A DNA stretch of 29,431 bases from Spirogloea muscicola (GCA_009602725.1 WELB01000003.1:31472-60902); one strand, 5' to 3'; positions 1-7,102 are shown, counted from the first letter of the stretch. Program-made: numbers and translations. The notes: generated from the letters alone by a model not told the origin.

Positions 1-102
1 CGCGCAGGACGCGCTCTGGCCGCGGCCTCCGGGTCTCGGCGGAGTGCCTCCTTCCCTGCCTCGAGCTACTCGGACCTGATGTTGCTCACTCGCGGGTACT
101 GA
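1..102 (+). pseudogene. LINE-like element copy A, C-terminal tail
   Basis: The window opens inside a reading frame in phase 1 that encodes about 33 residues and ends with the signature R-G-Y followed by TGA at 100-102. The same ending, with an upstream RAGRALAAASGS-type stretch, closes copies B, C and D of the LINE-like element further along. This is therefore the extreme C-terminus of an older, more diverged copy whose body lies outside the window. Its sequence downstream of the stop is related to the other copies only near the hairpin at 193-211. Function cannot be judged from this fragment; the assignment rests on similarity to the other three copies. Confidence 0.75.
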
Positions 103-192
103 GCTTCCCTAGTATGTTGTCGTGATTGGTAGAGTAGAGGAGTCCTTCCTCGGCTTCTCATTCTTCGGCTTTGGACATTGTCCATTCTTTTT

Positions 193-211
193 GGGCTGGC
201 TTTGCCAGCCC
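193..211 (+). repeat. Terminal hairpin motif, instance 1
   Basis: GGGCTGGC and GCCAGCCC form a perfect 8-bp stem around a TTT loop. It is preceded by a T-rich CCATTCTTTTT stretch and followed by a pyrimidine-rich spacer and ATGGGCGAGCC. The same arrangement occurs at 1011-1029, 5005-5023, 5673-5707 and, more decayed, at 23380-23399. Here it lies between the stop of LINE copy A and the start of copy B, as expected for a structured 3' untranslated end of the element. Confidence 0.7.
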
Positions 212-241
212 CTCTTTCTTTATGGGCGAGCCTTCTTCTAG

Positions 242-934
242 AGTGGGGGCGAGGCCGTTATCCACGGGGTTCGTGCGACCTTAGACCAGCACCCAGGGTG
301 GCTGGTGCTGGCCTTTGACGTGAAGAATGCCTTCAACACTCTGGACCGCGCCAGTATTGCGGAGGAGCTCCGGGCATGGTTCCCCTCCCTGGTACCCTTT
401 TTCCGCTCGGGGTACGGTCAGCCCGGCGACCTCCTCTAGCGGACGGGGTGATCAAGTGGAGGTCCTGCAGTCCTGCAGGCTGGCTTCTCCGTGTCAGCGG
501 AGCACTCCGGCATCATGCCGATCCAGGAAAGGGCCGACGGTCTCCAATGTGCCACCAAGGCTGGGTATGCGGTCGCCTGCGCTGCGCGGGCTAAAGAGCT
601 GAAGTACGCAAATCATCCGCGGGTAGACGAGTTCTTCCCGTTGGCCATTGATACCCATGAGGCGCTGGGCGCTCGGTGGCTCGAGCTGCTCACCCAGCTC
701 GCCCGCCACACCATCGCCCGTCGCTTCCATGGGGAGCCGGTAGACTTTCCTGCAGCCGGGTCGCTGGCGCAAGTGCATCGATTGCGCCTGGCCGTCTCGC
801 TGCAGAGGTCTATAGCCCGGGAGATGCACCTTCGTGCCGGCAGAGCCCTCGCTGCTGCCTCTGGCTCTGGCCAGAGGACCCACTTCAACGAGCCTAGCAT
901 CTCCGACCTGCGGCTGCTTAGCAGAGGTTACTGA
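242..934 (+). pseudogene. LINE-like element copy B, internally deleted
   Basis: Two coding remnants are joined. Positions 242-436 encode reverse transcriptase motif A, with LAFDVKNAFNTLDR at about 309-350, and stop at a TAG (437-439) after a frameshift. From about 473 the frame changes to the C-terminal region (AGFSVSAEHSG), running to TGA at 932-934. The catalytic RT core (RQGDP and FADD motifs) and the zinc knuckle are missing between the two. A second deletion joins ERADGLQ directly to CATKAGYAV, which removes the endonuclease-like core present in copies C and D. It is a dead copy. RT identity is clear from the motif; the endonuclease label for the missing part is inferred from copies C and D. 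Confidence 0.8.
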
Positions 935-1010
935 GTGATTCGTAGCTGCTTTGTTTCTGTATCTTAGCGCTTCCCCTGGCCCCCTTCTCGTACTCTGTTC
1001 ATTCTTTTTC

Positions 1011-1029
1011 GGGCTGGTTTTTCCAGCCC
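1011..1029 (+). repeat. Terminal hairpin motif, instance 2
   Basis: GGGCTGG and CCAGCCC form a 7-bp stem with a TTTTT loop. It is preceded by TTCATTCTTTTTC and followed by CTATTCTCAATGGGCGAGCAC. It sits about 80 bases after the stop of copy B and about 40 bases before the 5'-truncated start of copy C. Confidence 0.75.
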
Positions 1030-1068
1030 CTATTCTCAATGGGCGAGCACTTTCTCCTGCACTCCCAA

Positions 1069-2438
1069 GCGGGCACGCGACAAGGGGACCCCCTCGCCGG
1101 CTTCTTTTTTGCGCTCGCTCACCACCGGGCTCTGCAGACTAGACTACCGCGGCAGCACACCCAGGAGTCCTACTCCCCACCTTCGCGGACGACACCACCA
1201 TAGTCGACCCTCCGGAAGATGTGGCGGCGGCCTTCGTCACCTTTGAGCTGCAGCTGGCCACCCTCGGCCTGTCCAACCAGGCGTCGAAGTGCGCAGCTTG
1301 GTCTCCCTGCGGCCTCCCACCCACCCTGACGCTGCCCACCGGCTGCCAGACTCCAGCAGATGGCTTCGCCCTGCTGGGGGTCCCCATCGGCGCGCCGTCC
1401 TTCGTGGAGGGGCAGCTGCGAGCCCGCCTTGCGGAGCATCTTCAGCCTGCGGCCCGGCTTCCCGAGCTGGACGATATGCAGCTGTCGTTGGCCATGTTGA
1501 CCAAGGCCACAGGGCAGCGGCCCCAGTACTTGACGCGGGCCACTCCGCCGCCCCCAGGGGCGTTGGCGGCGTACGCGGATTTTGACGCAGGCATGGTGGC
1601 GAGCTTGGCGGCCCTGGTCCGCCACCAGGGCTTCCTCCAGTCGCCAGCCGCTATCCACCAGGCGGCGCTACCCCTCAGCCACGGTGGTCTCGGCCTGCGT
1701 CCGCTCGCCCGTTCTTGCCGGGCTGCATACCTCGGCAGCTGGGCGCGCAGACTGCCGCCTCCATGGCCCAGCGCTTCATGGTCCACGGCCGGCGTGCACT
1801 GGAGCAGGCGGTGGTGGAGGTCGACGTGCGCGCGCTGCCGTTCCAGGTGTCGCTTCGCTCTGCCCACCAGGAGCTGCTCGCGGCGCACCCGGACCTCGCA
1901 GGCCAGGCGGTCTCCTTTGTGCACCTCGCGCACACCGCTGACCTGCGCGTCCAAGCGCGCTTCGCGGCCGTGGTCGACAAGGCCGCCTACACCACCGCCG
2001 TGCTGCAGCTCCCTCGAGGCCGACTTGCGCGGGCGCGCGAGACTTCAATCGGCCTCCTCCCCGGGGGCAGCGGCGTGGCTTCAGGCCCTCCCCATCAATG
2101 ACGCCCTCACTCTCCCCGATGAGGTATTTCGCACTGCCGTCCACCGGCTCCTGGGATTGCCACCTCCATGTCTCCAGGGCGTGCGTCAGTGTGTATGCAG
2201 CGAGCGAGGGGCCGAGTCTGGGGAGCTGGCCGCTCATGTTCTGCGCTGCGCCCACGGCGGCGAGCGGACAGCGGCCCACAACCGCCTCCGCAATGCGATG
2301 CATGGCATCCTGGTGGAGGCTGGCTTCTCGGTGGCAGCGGAGCACTCCGGCGTCATGCCGCTCCAGGAAAGGGCCAACGGTCTCCACGCCCGTCACGTAG
2401 ACCTGGTGGCCACCCCACAGGCCGGCGGGCCACGTTTT
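1069..2438 (+). pseudogene. LINE-like element copy C, 5' segment (reverse transcriptase to endonuclease region)
   Basis: The longest + strand copy begins, 5'-truncated, at RT motif B (RQGDPLAG, 1078-1101). A frameshift near 1138-1143 follows, then the catalytic FADD box at 1182-1193. The thumb and connection region follow, with further frameshifts near 1745 and 2015. Near 2190-2270 lies a probable zinc-binding motif (C-V-C ... H-V-L-R-C). Downstream a conserved arginine/histidine stretch leads to HVDLVATPQAGG, the start of a PD-(D/E)XK-like endonuclease region. The reading is cut at 2438 by an LTR retrotransposon and resumes at 4474. RT assignment is firm. The restriction-like endonuclease is inferred from domain order (RT, zinc knuckle, D...DVVTT), as in R2-like and other RLE-bearing LINEs. 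Confidence 0.8.
2434..2438 (+). repeat. Target-site duplication, left copy (GTTTT)
   Basis: These five bases directly precede the TG that starts the 5' LTR. The identical pentamer GTTTT follows the terminal CA of the 3' LTR at 4469-4473. Removing the element and one pentamer restores continuous LINE coding across the site, which matches copy D. Confidence 0.92.
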
Positions 2439-2853
2439 TGTTGGAAAGAGAGTGTTCTTCGTAAACTCTTGACTGCTAGCTGCATATGGTCTAAGTCTAG
2501 CTGTTTTGTGTGGAGCTGCGCTGTAGCGCCTTGGTATGCTCATCACGGACAGCGGTAGACGAGGTCTAGGGTTTTTGACCGAGGAGTGGGTGGATGGCAT
2601 GGGTCCCACACCCTGGTTGCCAGGTCAGCGGCTTATCTGCCGGACTGGCTGACCAGCTCAGCCTCCCCGCGATTTCCTGCGGGTCGGGCCGGGGTTATAA
2701 GACGCTGGAGGGCAGGCAGCCCTGTGCTCTTCTCAATACCTTCGGGCCCTCCTAGTCCGGTCGCTCCCCAGTCGCCGCCGCCGCCGCTGCCGCCGCCGCC
2801 GCTGTCGCAGCCGCCGTCGTCTCCAAGGCCATGGCGGGCGCTGCATTTCTACA
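2439..2853 (+). repeat. 5' LTR (415 bp)
   Basis: The direct repeat partner is 4060-4468. A TATAA box lies at 2696-2700 within GGGGTTATAAGACGC, followed about 60 bases later by a CCG-trinucleotide-rich stretch that could be transcribed leader. The other LTR differs by scattered substitutions and a net 6-base length difference near 2625-2640. The repeat ends at ACA just before the primer site. Confidence 0.92.
2696..2700 (+). promoter_or_regulatory. TATA box of the 5' LTR
   Basis: TATAA lies in GGGGTTATAAGACGC, about 160 bases before the LTR end and upstream of the Gag start. The matching site of the 3' LTR reads GGGGTCACAAGACGC, so the TATA is absent there. The promoter role is inferred from position. 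Confidence 0.55.
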
Positions 2854-2864
2854 TGGTATCAGAG
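2854..2864 (+). other. Primer-binding site (initiator tRNA-Met type)
   Basis: TGGTATCAGAG immediately follows the 5' LTR. This string is the classical plant LTR-retrotransposon primer site, complementary to the 3' end of initiator tRNA-Met. Position and sequence agree exactly with expectation. Confidence 0.9.
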
Positions 2865-2866
2865 GA

Positions 2867-3607
2867 ATGGTGGGCGGCACCGAAAAGTTCCAGGGGCAGG
2901 ACTGTCGGACATGGAGATGCAAGGTGGAGGTGACGCTGCAGGCGTGTTGCCTGTGGGGCGTCATCTCGGAGGAGTTGCCCGGGCCGGAGGCAGTCGTCAA
3001 AGCTCGCCAGGACTGGGAGGAGCGGGACGCTGTCGTCTTGGTGTACCTGGACCAGTACCACCTGACGCAAGTCTTGCCAACTGCAAGCGGTGCGCAAGCG
3101 TGGAGGAAGCTGGTGGGCCAGGAGCAGGAAAGCCAGCCCAAAACGCTGGTGCTGCAGGTGGGCCAGGAGCAGGAGAGCCAGCCCAAAATGCTGGTGCTGC
3201 AGGTGGGCCACGAACAGGAAAGCCAGCCCAAAACGCTGGTGCTGCAGGTGGGCCAGGAGCAGGAGAGCCAGCCCAAAACGCTGGTGCCGCAGGTGGGCCA
3301 GGAGCAGGAGAGCCAGCCCAAAACGCTGGTGCTGCAGGTGGGCCAGGAGCAGGAGAGCCAGCCCCAAACGCTGGTGCTGCAGGTGGGCCACGAGCAGGAG
3401 AGCCAATTCAAAACGCTACAGAAGCAGGCTGAGAACAGTGTGGTGACCAAGGACAAGGTCATCTGGCATTGCTGTAGACAGCCTGGGCATCGGAAGGCGC
3501 AGTGTCCTCTGCGATTGGCGGTGCAGCGGTCAGGGAAGCAGCGGCAACAAAGGACGCAGGAGTCAGGCAGTACTGCACTGGCAATTTACCATGCTGAAGC
3601 GCTGTAG
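2867..3607 (+). CDS. Gag-like protein of the LTR retrotransposon
   Basis: An uninterrupted frame of about 246 codons runs from ATG 2867 (MVGGTEKFQGQ), three bases after the primer site, to TAG at 3605-3607. An in-frame ATG at 2831 lies inside the LTR and is less likely to be the start. Residues 1-80 resemble Copia Gag (F-G-Q-W-R ... LWGVI ... RDAVVLVYL ... AWRKL). Seven 15-residue repeats follow, then a CCHC-type zinc knuckle near residues 202-215 read as W-H-C-C-R-Q-P-G-H-R-K-A-Q-C. Tryptophan occupies the place of the first cysteine, so metal binding may be impaired. In related elements Gag forms the particle that packages the RNA. The intact frame suggests recent activity or selection for packaging. 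Confidence 0.8.
   Translation: MVGGTEKFQGQDCRTWRCKVEVTLQACCLWGVISEELPGPEAVVKARQDWEERDAVVLVYLDQYHLTQVLPTASGAQAWRKLVGQEQESQPKTLVLQVGQEQESQPKMLVLQVGHEQESQPKTLVLQVGQEQESQPKTLVPQVGQEQESQPKTLVLQVGQEQESQPQTLVLQVGHEQESQFKTLQKQAENSVVTKDKVIWHCCRQPGHRKAQCPLRLAVQRSGKQRQQRTQESGSTALAIYHAEAL
3113..3427 (+). repeat. Seven 45-bp in-frame tandem repeats within gag
   Basis: Seven consecutive 45-base units encode variants of VGQEQESQPKTLVLQ. Units start at 3113, 3158, 3203, 3248, 3293, 3338 and 3383. Variation is limited (GQ/GH, PK/PQ/FK, VL/VP/ML) and the last unit is the most diverged. All keep the reading frame. The repeats insert a glutamate/glutamine-rich linker between the Gag core and the zinc knuckle. 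Confidence 0.95.
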
Positions 3608-4050
3608 TGCAGGACCGGCCGGAGTCGGTGGTCTGTCTCAACAGGGTCTACTTGGATGTGTCGTGGTGTTGACCAATTCCCTGGGAGCACAGGACAGCAG
3701 TATCGCTGAAGAGGCGATTGGCTGCGGCTGCAAGTGGGTGTACCAGGTCAGGTACTCTGCGGAGCAGTGGGTGCTGAGGAATCAGCAGTTGTGCAGAAGG
3801 ATCGGCTGCAAGTGGATGTACCAAGTCAGGTACTCTGCGCAGTGAGAGCTGAAGTATCAGCAGTTGTGCAGAAGGATCGACTGCAAGTGGGTGGACAAAG
3901 TCCAGTATCCTGCGGAGCAGTGGGAGCTGATGGATCAGCTGGAGTGCAAGAAGGTGATTGACTACAAGCTGGTGTACAATGTCAACTTGTTGTCAAGGTG
4001 TTCTGACAGGTCGAGAAGATTGACTTGGTTTGCTAGACCCATACTGGCTA
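3608..4050 (+). pseudogene. Degenerate pol-like remnant with about 78-bp tandem repeats
   Basis: Between the Gag stop and the polypurine tract there is no intact frame. Imperfect units begin at about 3726, 3804 and 3879, with a partial one near 3960 (spacing 75-81 bases). In one frame they read as variants of CKWVYQVRYSAEQW followed by CRRI, broken by a stop at 3843. The K-W-V-Y-x-V-x-Y core resembles the start of the Copia reverse transcriptase domain (KWVYKVKYN type). This may be a triplicated scrap of a former pol gene. The resemblance is short and could be chance. Confidence 0.4.
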
Positions 4051-4059
4051 GAGTGGGAG
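4051..4059 (+). other. Polypurine tract
   Basis: GAGTGGGAG directly abuts the TG of the 3' LTR. Purine tracts of this form prime second-strand synthesis in plant LTR retrotransposons. Identification rests on position and base composition. Confidence 0.8.
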
Positions 4060-4468
4060 TGTTGGAAAGAGTGTTCTTTGTAAACTCTTGACTGCTAGCT
4101 GCATATGGTCTAGGTCTAGCTGTTTTGTGTGGAGCTGCGCTGTAGCGCCTTGGTATGCTCATCACGGACAGCGGTAGACGAGGTCTAGGGTTTCTGACCT
4201 AGGAGTAGGTGGATGGCATGGGTCCCACACCCTGGTTGCCGGGTGGCTCATCTGCCGGACTGGCCGACCAGCTCAGCCTCCCCGCGATTTCCTGCGGGTC
4301 GGGCCGGGGTCACAAGACGCTGGAGGGCAGGCAGCCCTGTGCTCTTCTCAACACCTTCGGGCCCTCCTAGTCCGGTCGCTCCCCAGTCGCCGCCGCCGCC
4401 GCTGCCGCCGCCGCCGCTGTCGCAGCCGCCGTCGTCGCCAAGGCCATGGCGGGCGCTGCATAATTACA
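4060..4468 (+). repeat. 3' LTR (409 bp)
   Basis: This is the direct repeat of 2439-2853. It starts TGTTGGAAAGAG and ends ATTACA. It is 6 bases shorter and carries several substitutions, including loss of the TATA box. The mismatches imply the insertion is not recent, although a precise age would need a counted alignment. Confidence 0.92.
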
Positions 4469-4473
4469 GTTTT
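4469..4473 (+). repeat. Target-site duplication, right copy (GTTTT)
   Basis: Identical to 2434-2438 and immediately after the 3' LTR. The LINE reading (ILDVVTTDAYD) resumes at the next base. Confidence 0.92.
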
Positions 4474-4916
4474 ATCCTGGACGTGGTGACCACCGACGCA
4501 TACGACCGCTCACACCCAGCCCAATGTGCCACCAAGGTTGGGTATGCGGTCGCCTGCGCCGCTCGGGCTAAAGAGCTCAAGTACGCCGAACTCGTCTTCC
4601 GCGGGAAGACGAGTTCTTCCCGTGGGCAATTGACACCCCTGGGGTGCTGAGCGCTCGGTGGCTCGAGCTGCTCACCCAGCTCGCCCGCCACACCATCGTC
4701 CGTCGCTTCCATGGGGAGCTGGTAGACTTTCCTGCAGCCGGATCGCTGGCGCAAGTGTATCGTATGCGCCTGGCTGTCTCGCTGCAGAGGTCTATGGCCC
4801 GCGCGCTGCACCTTTGTGCCGGCAGAGCCCTCCCTGCTGCCTCTGGCTCTGGCCAGGGGACCCACTTCCAGGAGCCTAGCATCTCTGATCTGCGGCTGCT
4901 TAGCAGGGGTTACTGA
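4474..4916 (+). pseudogene. LINE-like element copy C, 3' segment
   Basis: This continues the reading interrupted at 2438 with ILDVVTTDAYDRSHPAQ, the second half of the endonuclease-like core. The conserved C-terminal region (ARAKELKYA, then a helical ARWLELLTQLARHTI stretch, then RALPAASGSG) runs to R-G-Y and TGA at 4914-4916. The frame is destroyed near 4588-4616 by a perfect 13-bp palindrome that replaced a stretch of normal sequence, and it then continues in another frame. Copies B and D show the unaltered reading. Confidence 0.85.
4588..4616. repeat. Perfect 13-bp palindrome within LINE copy C
   Basis: GAACTCGTCTTCC and GGAAGACGAGTTC flank a GCG loop with no mismatch. In copy D the right arm is present, but the place of the left arm holds ordinary coding sequence (for ADHPWEDEFF). 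The left arm therefore looks copied from the right arm in inverted orientation. Confidence 0.9.
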
Positions 4917-5004
4917 GTGATTCGTAGCTGCTTTGTTTCTTTTCGTGCTTGTTTTTCTTAGCGCTTCCCCCGGCGCCCTTCTCGTACTCTGTTCATTCTT
5001 TTTT

Positions 5005-5023
5005 GGGTTGGCTTTTCCAGCCC
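5005..5023 (+). repeat. Terminal hairpin motif, instance 3
   Basis: GGGTTGG and CCAGCCC pair through seven positions with one T:G wobble around a short T-rich loop. The flanks TTCATTCTTTTTT and CTATCCTCAATGGGCGAGCAC match instance 2. It lies in the spacer between tail-to-tail copies C and D. Confidence 0.75.
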
Positions 5024-5106
5024 CTATCCTCAATGGGCGAGCACTTCCTTCTTCTGGAAGCGCTAAGAAAACAAGCACACAAAGAAACAAAGCAGCTACG
5101 AATCAC

Positions 5107-6325
5107 TCAGTAACCCCTGCTAGGCAGCCGCAGATCAGAGATGCTAGGCTCCTGGAAATGGGTCCCCTGGCCAGAGCCAGAGGCAGCAGCGAGGGCTCTG
5201 CCGGCACAAAGGTGCAGCGCGCGGGCCATAGACCTCTGCAGCGAGACGGCTAGGCGCATACGATACACTTGCGTCAGCAACCCGGCTGCTGGAAAGGCTA
5301 CCGGCTCCCCATGGAAGCAACGGGCGATGGTGTGGCGGGCGAGCTGGGTGAGCAGCTCGAGCCACCGAGCGCCCAGCGCCCCATGGGTGTCACTTGCCAA
5401 CGGGAAGAACTCGTCTTCCCACGGATGGTCGGCGTACTTGAGCTCTTTAGCCCGAGCGGCGCAGGCGACCGCATTCCCAACCTTGGTGGCACATTGGGCT
5501 GGGTGTGAGCGGTCGTATGCGTCGGTGGTCACCACGTCCAGGAGAAGACGTGGCCCGCCGGCCTGTGGGGTGGCCACCAGGTCTACGCGACGGGCGTGGA
5601 GACCGTTGGCCCTTTCCTGGAGCGGCATGACGCCGGAGTGATCCGCTGCCACAGAGAAGAAGAGCTCGCCCATAGAGAAGAGGGGCTGGCAAAGCCCCTC
5701 TTCTCTAGAAGCCAGCCTCCACCAGTATGCCATGCATCGCACCGCGGAGGCGGTCGTGGGCCGCTGTCCGCTCGCCGCCGCGGGCGCAGCGCAGAACATG
5801 AGCGGCCAGCTCCCCAGACTCGGCCCCTCGCTCGCCGCATACACACTGACGCACGCCCTGGAGACACGGAGGCGGCAGTCCCAGAAGCCGGTGGACGGCA
5901 GTGCGAAATACCTCATCGGGGAGAGTGAGGGCGTCATTTATGGGGAGGGCCTGAAGCCACGCCGCTGCCCCCGGGGAGGAGGCTGATTGAAGTCTCGCGC
6001 GCCTGCGCAAGTCGGCCTCGGGGAGCTGCAGCACGGCGGTGGTGTAGGCGGCCTTGTCGACCACGGCCGCGAAGCGCGCTTGGACGCGCAGGTCAGCGGT
6101 GTGCGCGAGGTGCGCAAAGGAGACCGCCTGGCCTGCCAGGTCCGCGTGCGCCGCGAGCAGCTCCTGGTGGGCGGAGCGAAGCGACACCTGGAACGGCAGC
6201 GCGCCCATGTCGACCTCCACGACCGCCTGTTGCAGTGCACGCCGGCCGTGGACCATGAAGCGCTGGGCCACGGAGGCGGCAGTCTGCGCCCAGCTGCCGA
6301 GGTATGCAGTCCGGCAAGAACGGAC
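5107..6325 (-). pseudogene. LINE-like element copy D
   Basis: Read on the - strand from about 6325 to TGA at 5109-5107, this copy covers the post-RT region to the C-terminus. It contains an ARRALQQAVVEV-type helical stretch, a probable zinc knuckle (CVCGERG ... HVLRC, near 5840-5770), and the endonuclease-like core (VDLVATPQAGGPRLLLDVVTT). The conserved tail ends in SRGY. It is the best preserved version of the C-terminal domain, but it is 5'-truncated, lacking RT motifs, and broken by an inserted hairpin of about 53 bases at 5655-5710. Its 5' end near 6320-6335 coincides with a small deletion relative to copy C. Confidence 0.85.
5673..5707. repeat. Terminal hairpin motif, instance 4: perfect 15-bp inverted repeat
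   Basis: TAGAGAAGAGGGGCT and AGCCCCTCTTCTCTA flank the loop GGCAA. On the - strand the unit continues into ATGGGCGAGC, the same trailer as the other hairpin instances. It interrupts copy D between AGF and the following conserved residues, where copy C has no insert. It may be an extremely 5'-truncated insertion of just the element's 3' end. Confidence 0.85.
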
Positions 6326-6350
6326 GTACCGGAAGAGTCTTCCTTTCTTT

Positions 6351-6374
6351 AGTGATCCGTAGCTGCTTTGTTTC
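6351..6374 (+). repeat. Detached fragment of LINE 3' untranslated sequence
   Basis: AGTGATCCGTAGCTGCTTTG and the next few bases match, with one change, the sequence just after the stop of copies B and C (about 934-955 and 4917-4940) in the same + orientation. It lies immediately beyond the 5' end of inverted copy D and marks the right edge of the element cluster. Confidence 0.7.
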
Positions 6375-6473
6375 ATTGGGCCTGGCCTCTCACAGCCATT
6401 ACAGTCACGTTATTGCCATTACTTTGGGATGGCCCATTCACAGCGCATTGCCCCCTTTAACACACGTTTCCTT

Positions 6474-6902
6474 TTATAGAGCTTCTTTAGGCTGGTAGCT
6501 TCTGCAACTGACCAGCTTCAAAGCGCCAGGGGCAGCTGGCAGCGACTCGCCCGCCGCCCTGACGAAAAGCTCCGGCTGGGAAAGCAAGTTGTGCAGGGCC
6601 TCAAAGAGGTACTGTGGCTGTGAAGGCCGGCCCATAAGGTAAGCTGGGGAAACTGCCCGAGGCAGCGGCAAGTAACCGTGTAAGCAATCGAGAGCGGGCG
6701 TTTCCTGCAGCAAGCTGAAGCAGGCATGAATATAACACGTGAGGCAACCTAAATGATTGGCAAATCAGCAGTGCCGGAGAGCTAGAGCCCTGTGTAACAC
6801 AAGCACGCACTCAATGCCCACAACGTTGTCGCTCCTCACCTTGTCAACGTGCTCAATAACAGACACTGGCTCGCGCCTTGCAATCAAAAGGCATGAGAGC
6901 AT
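6474..6902 (-). CDS. Candidate small two-exon gene, unrecognised
   Basis: Two exon-like segments join in phase on the - strand. The first runs from ATG 6902 to 6840 (MLSCLLIARREPVSVIEHVDK) with donor AAG|GTGAGG. The second begins at 6704 after CTGCAG and is open to a stop at 6474. It reads ETPALDC ... AYLMGRPSQPQYLFEAL ... LFVRAAGES, and also has a usable donor at 6512-6511 after exactly 64 codons. I do not recognise the family. Phase agreement and balanced residue use argue for coding. The gene sits between the kinase 3' end and the transposon cluster, so it may be truncated by the insertions. It could also be a chance reading. Confidence 0.35.
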
Positions 6903-7097
6903 TGGCCGGTGTACTTTTCAGGCTGGATACCAGGCTGATACACTCTGGCGCACCCTAGAGCTACTTCAAAAGTACGTGCAAGGCAGCCCTTTCAATCAAG
7001 GGATGCCAAGTGCGCATGCTATTGGAAGCAGTGCCAATACGTTGGGGGCCTGGCAGAGTGCCTGCGCGCCTGCCTGCTTGATGGGAGTCCCCTGTGG

Positions 7098-7102
7098 TTA
7101 CA
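7098..7102 (-). terminator. Possible TGTAA polyadenylation signal of the kinase gene
   Basis: On the - strand TGTAA lies about 165 bases after the kinase stop codon, in the context GCTTGTAACC. TGTAA is the common polyadenylation signal in chlorophyte algae. The match is only five bases, so chance occurrence is possible. Confidence 0.25.

Larger units (their letters stand above)
2439..4468 (+). mobile_element. Non-autonomous Copia-type LTR retrotransposon inserted in LINE copy C
   Basis: The 2,030-bp element has two LTRs beginning TGTTGGAAAGAG and ending in CA. It has a tRNA primer-binding site directly after the 5' LTR, a purine-rich tract directly before the 3' LTR, and a perfect 5-bp target duplication. 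The internal region is only 1,206 bp. It holds one Gag-like frame and degenerate repeats, with no recognisable protease, integrase or intact reverse transcriptase. It must therefore depend on enzymes from a relative (TRIM/LARD-like). The superfamily is inferred from the Gag-like sequence (FQGQDCRTWR ... AWRKL) and the initiator-methionine-type primer site. The element is younger than LINE copy C, which it splits. Confidence 0.92.
4476..5542. repeat. Large inverted repeat of LINE tails (arms about 490 bp, spacer about 87 bp)
   Basis: The + strand arm 4476-4968 (copy C tail) is repeated in reverse complement at 5056-5542 (copy D tail), with arms beginning and ending at closely matching bases. 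The spacer 4969-5055 contains a hairpin motif. The arms differ by scattered substitutions and by the local palindrome at 4588-4616. Homology continues past 5542 into 6325, matching copy C before the LTR insertion. Confidence 0.9.

Noticed and set aside
2831-2866. ATG at 2831 as the Gag start
   Set aside because: It lies inside the 5' LTR and would translate through the primer-binding site. ATG 2867 directly after that site starts the recognisable Gag sequence.
3113-3427. CRISPR-like array
   Set aside because: The repeats are contiguous 45-base in-frame protein repeats with no spacers, inside a retrotransposon gag gene of a eukaryote.
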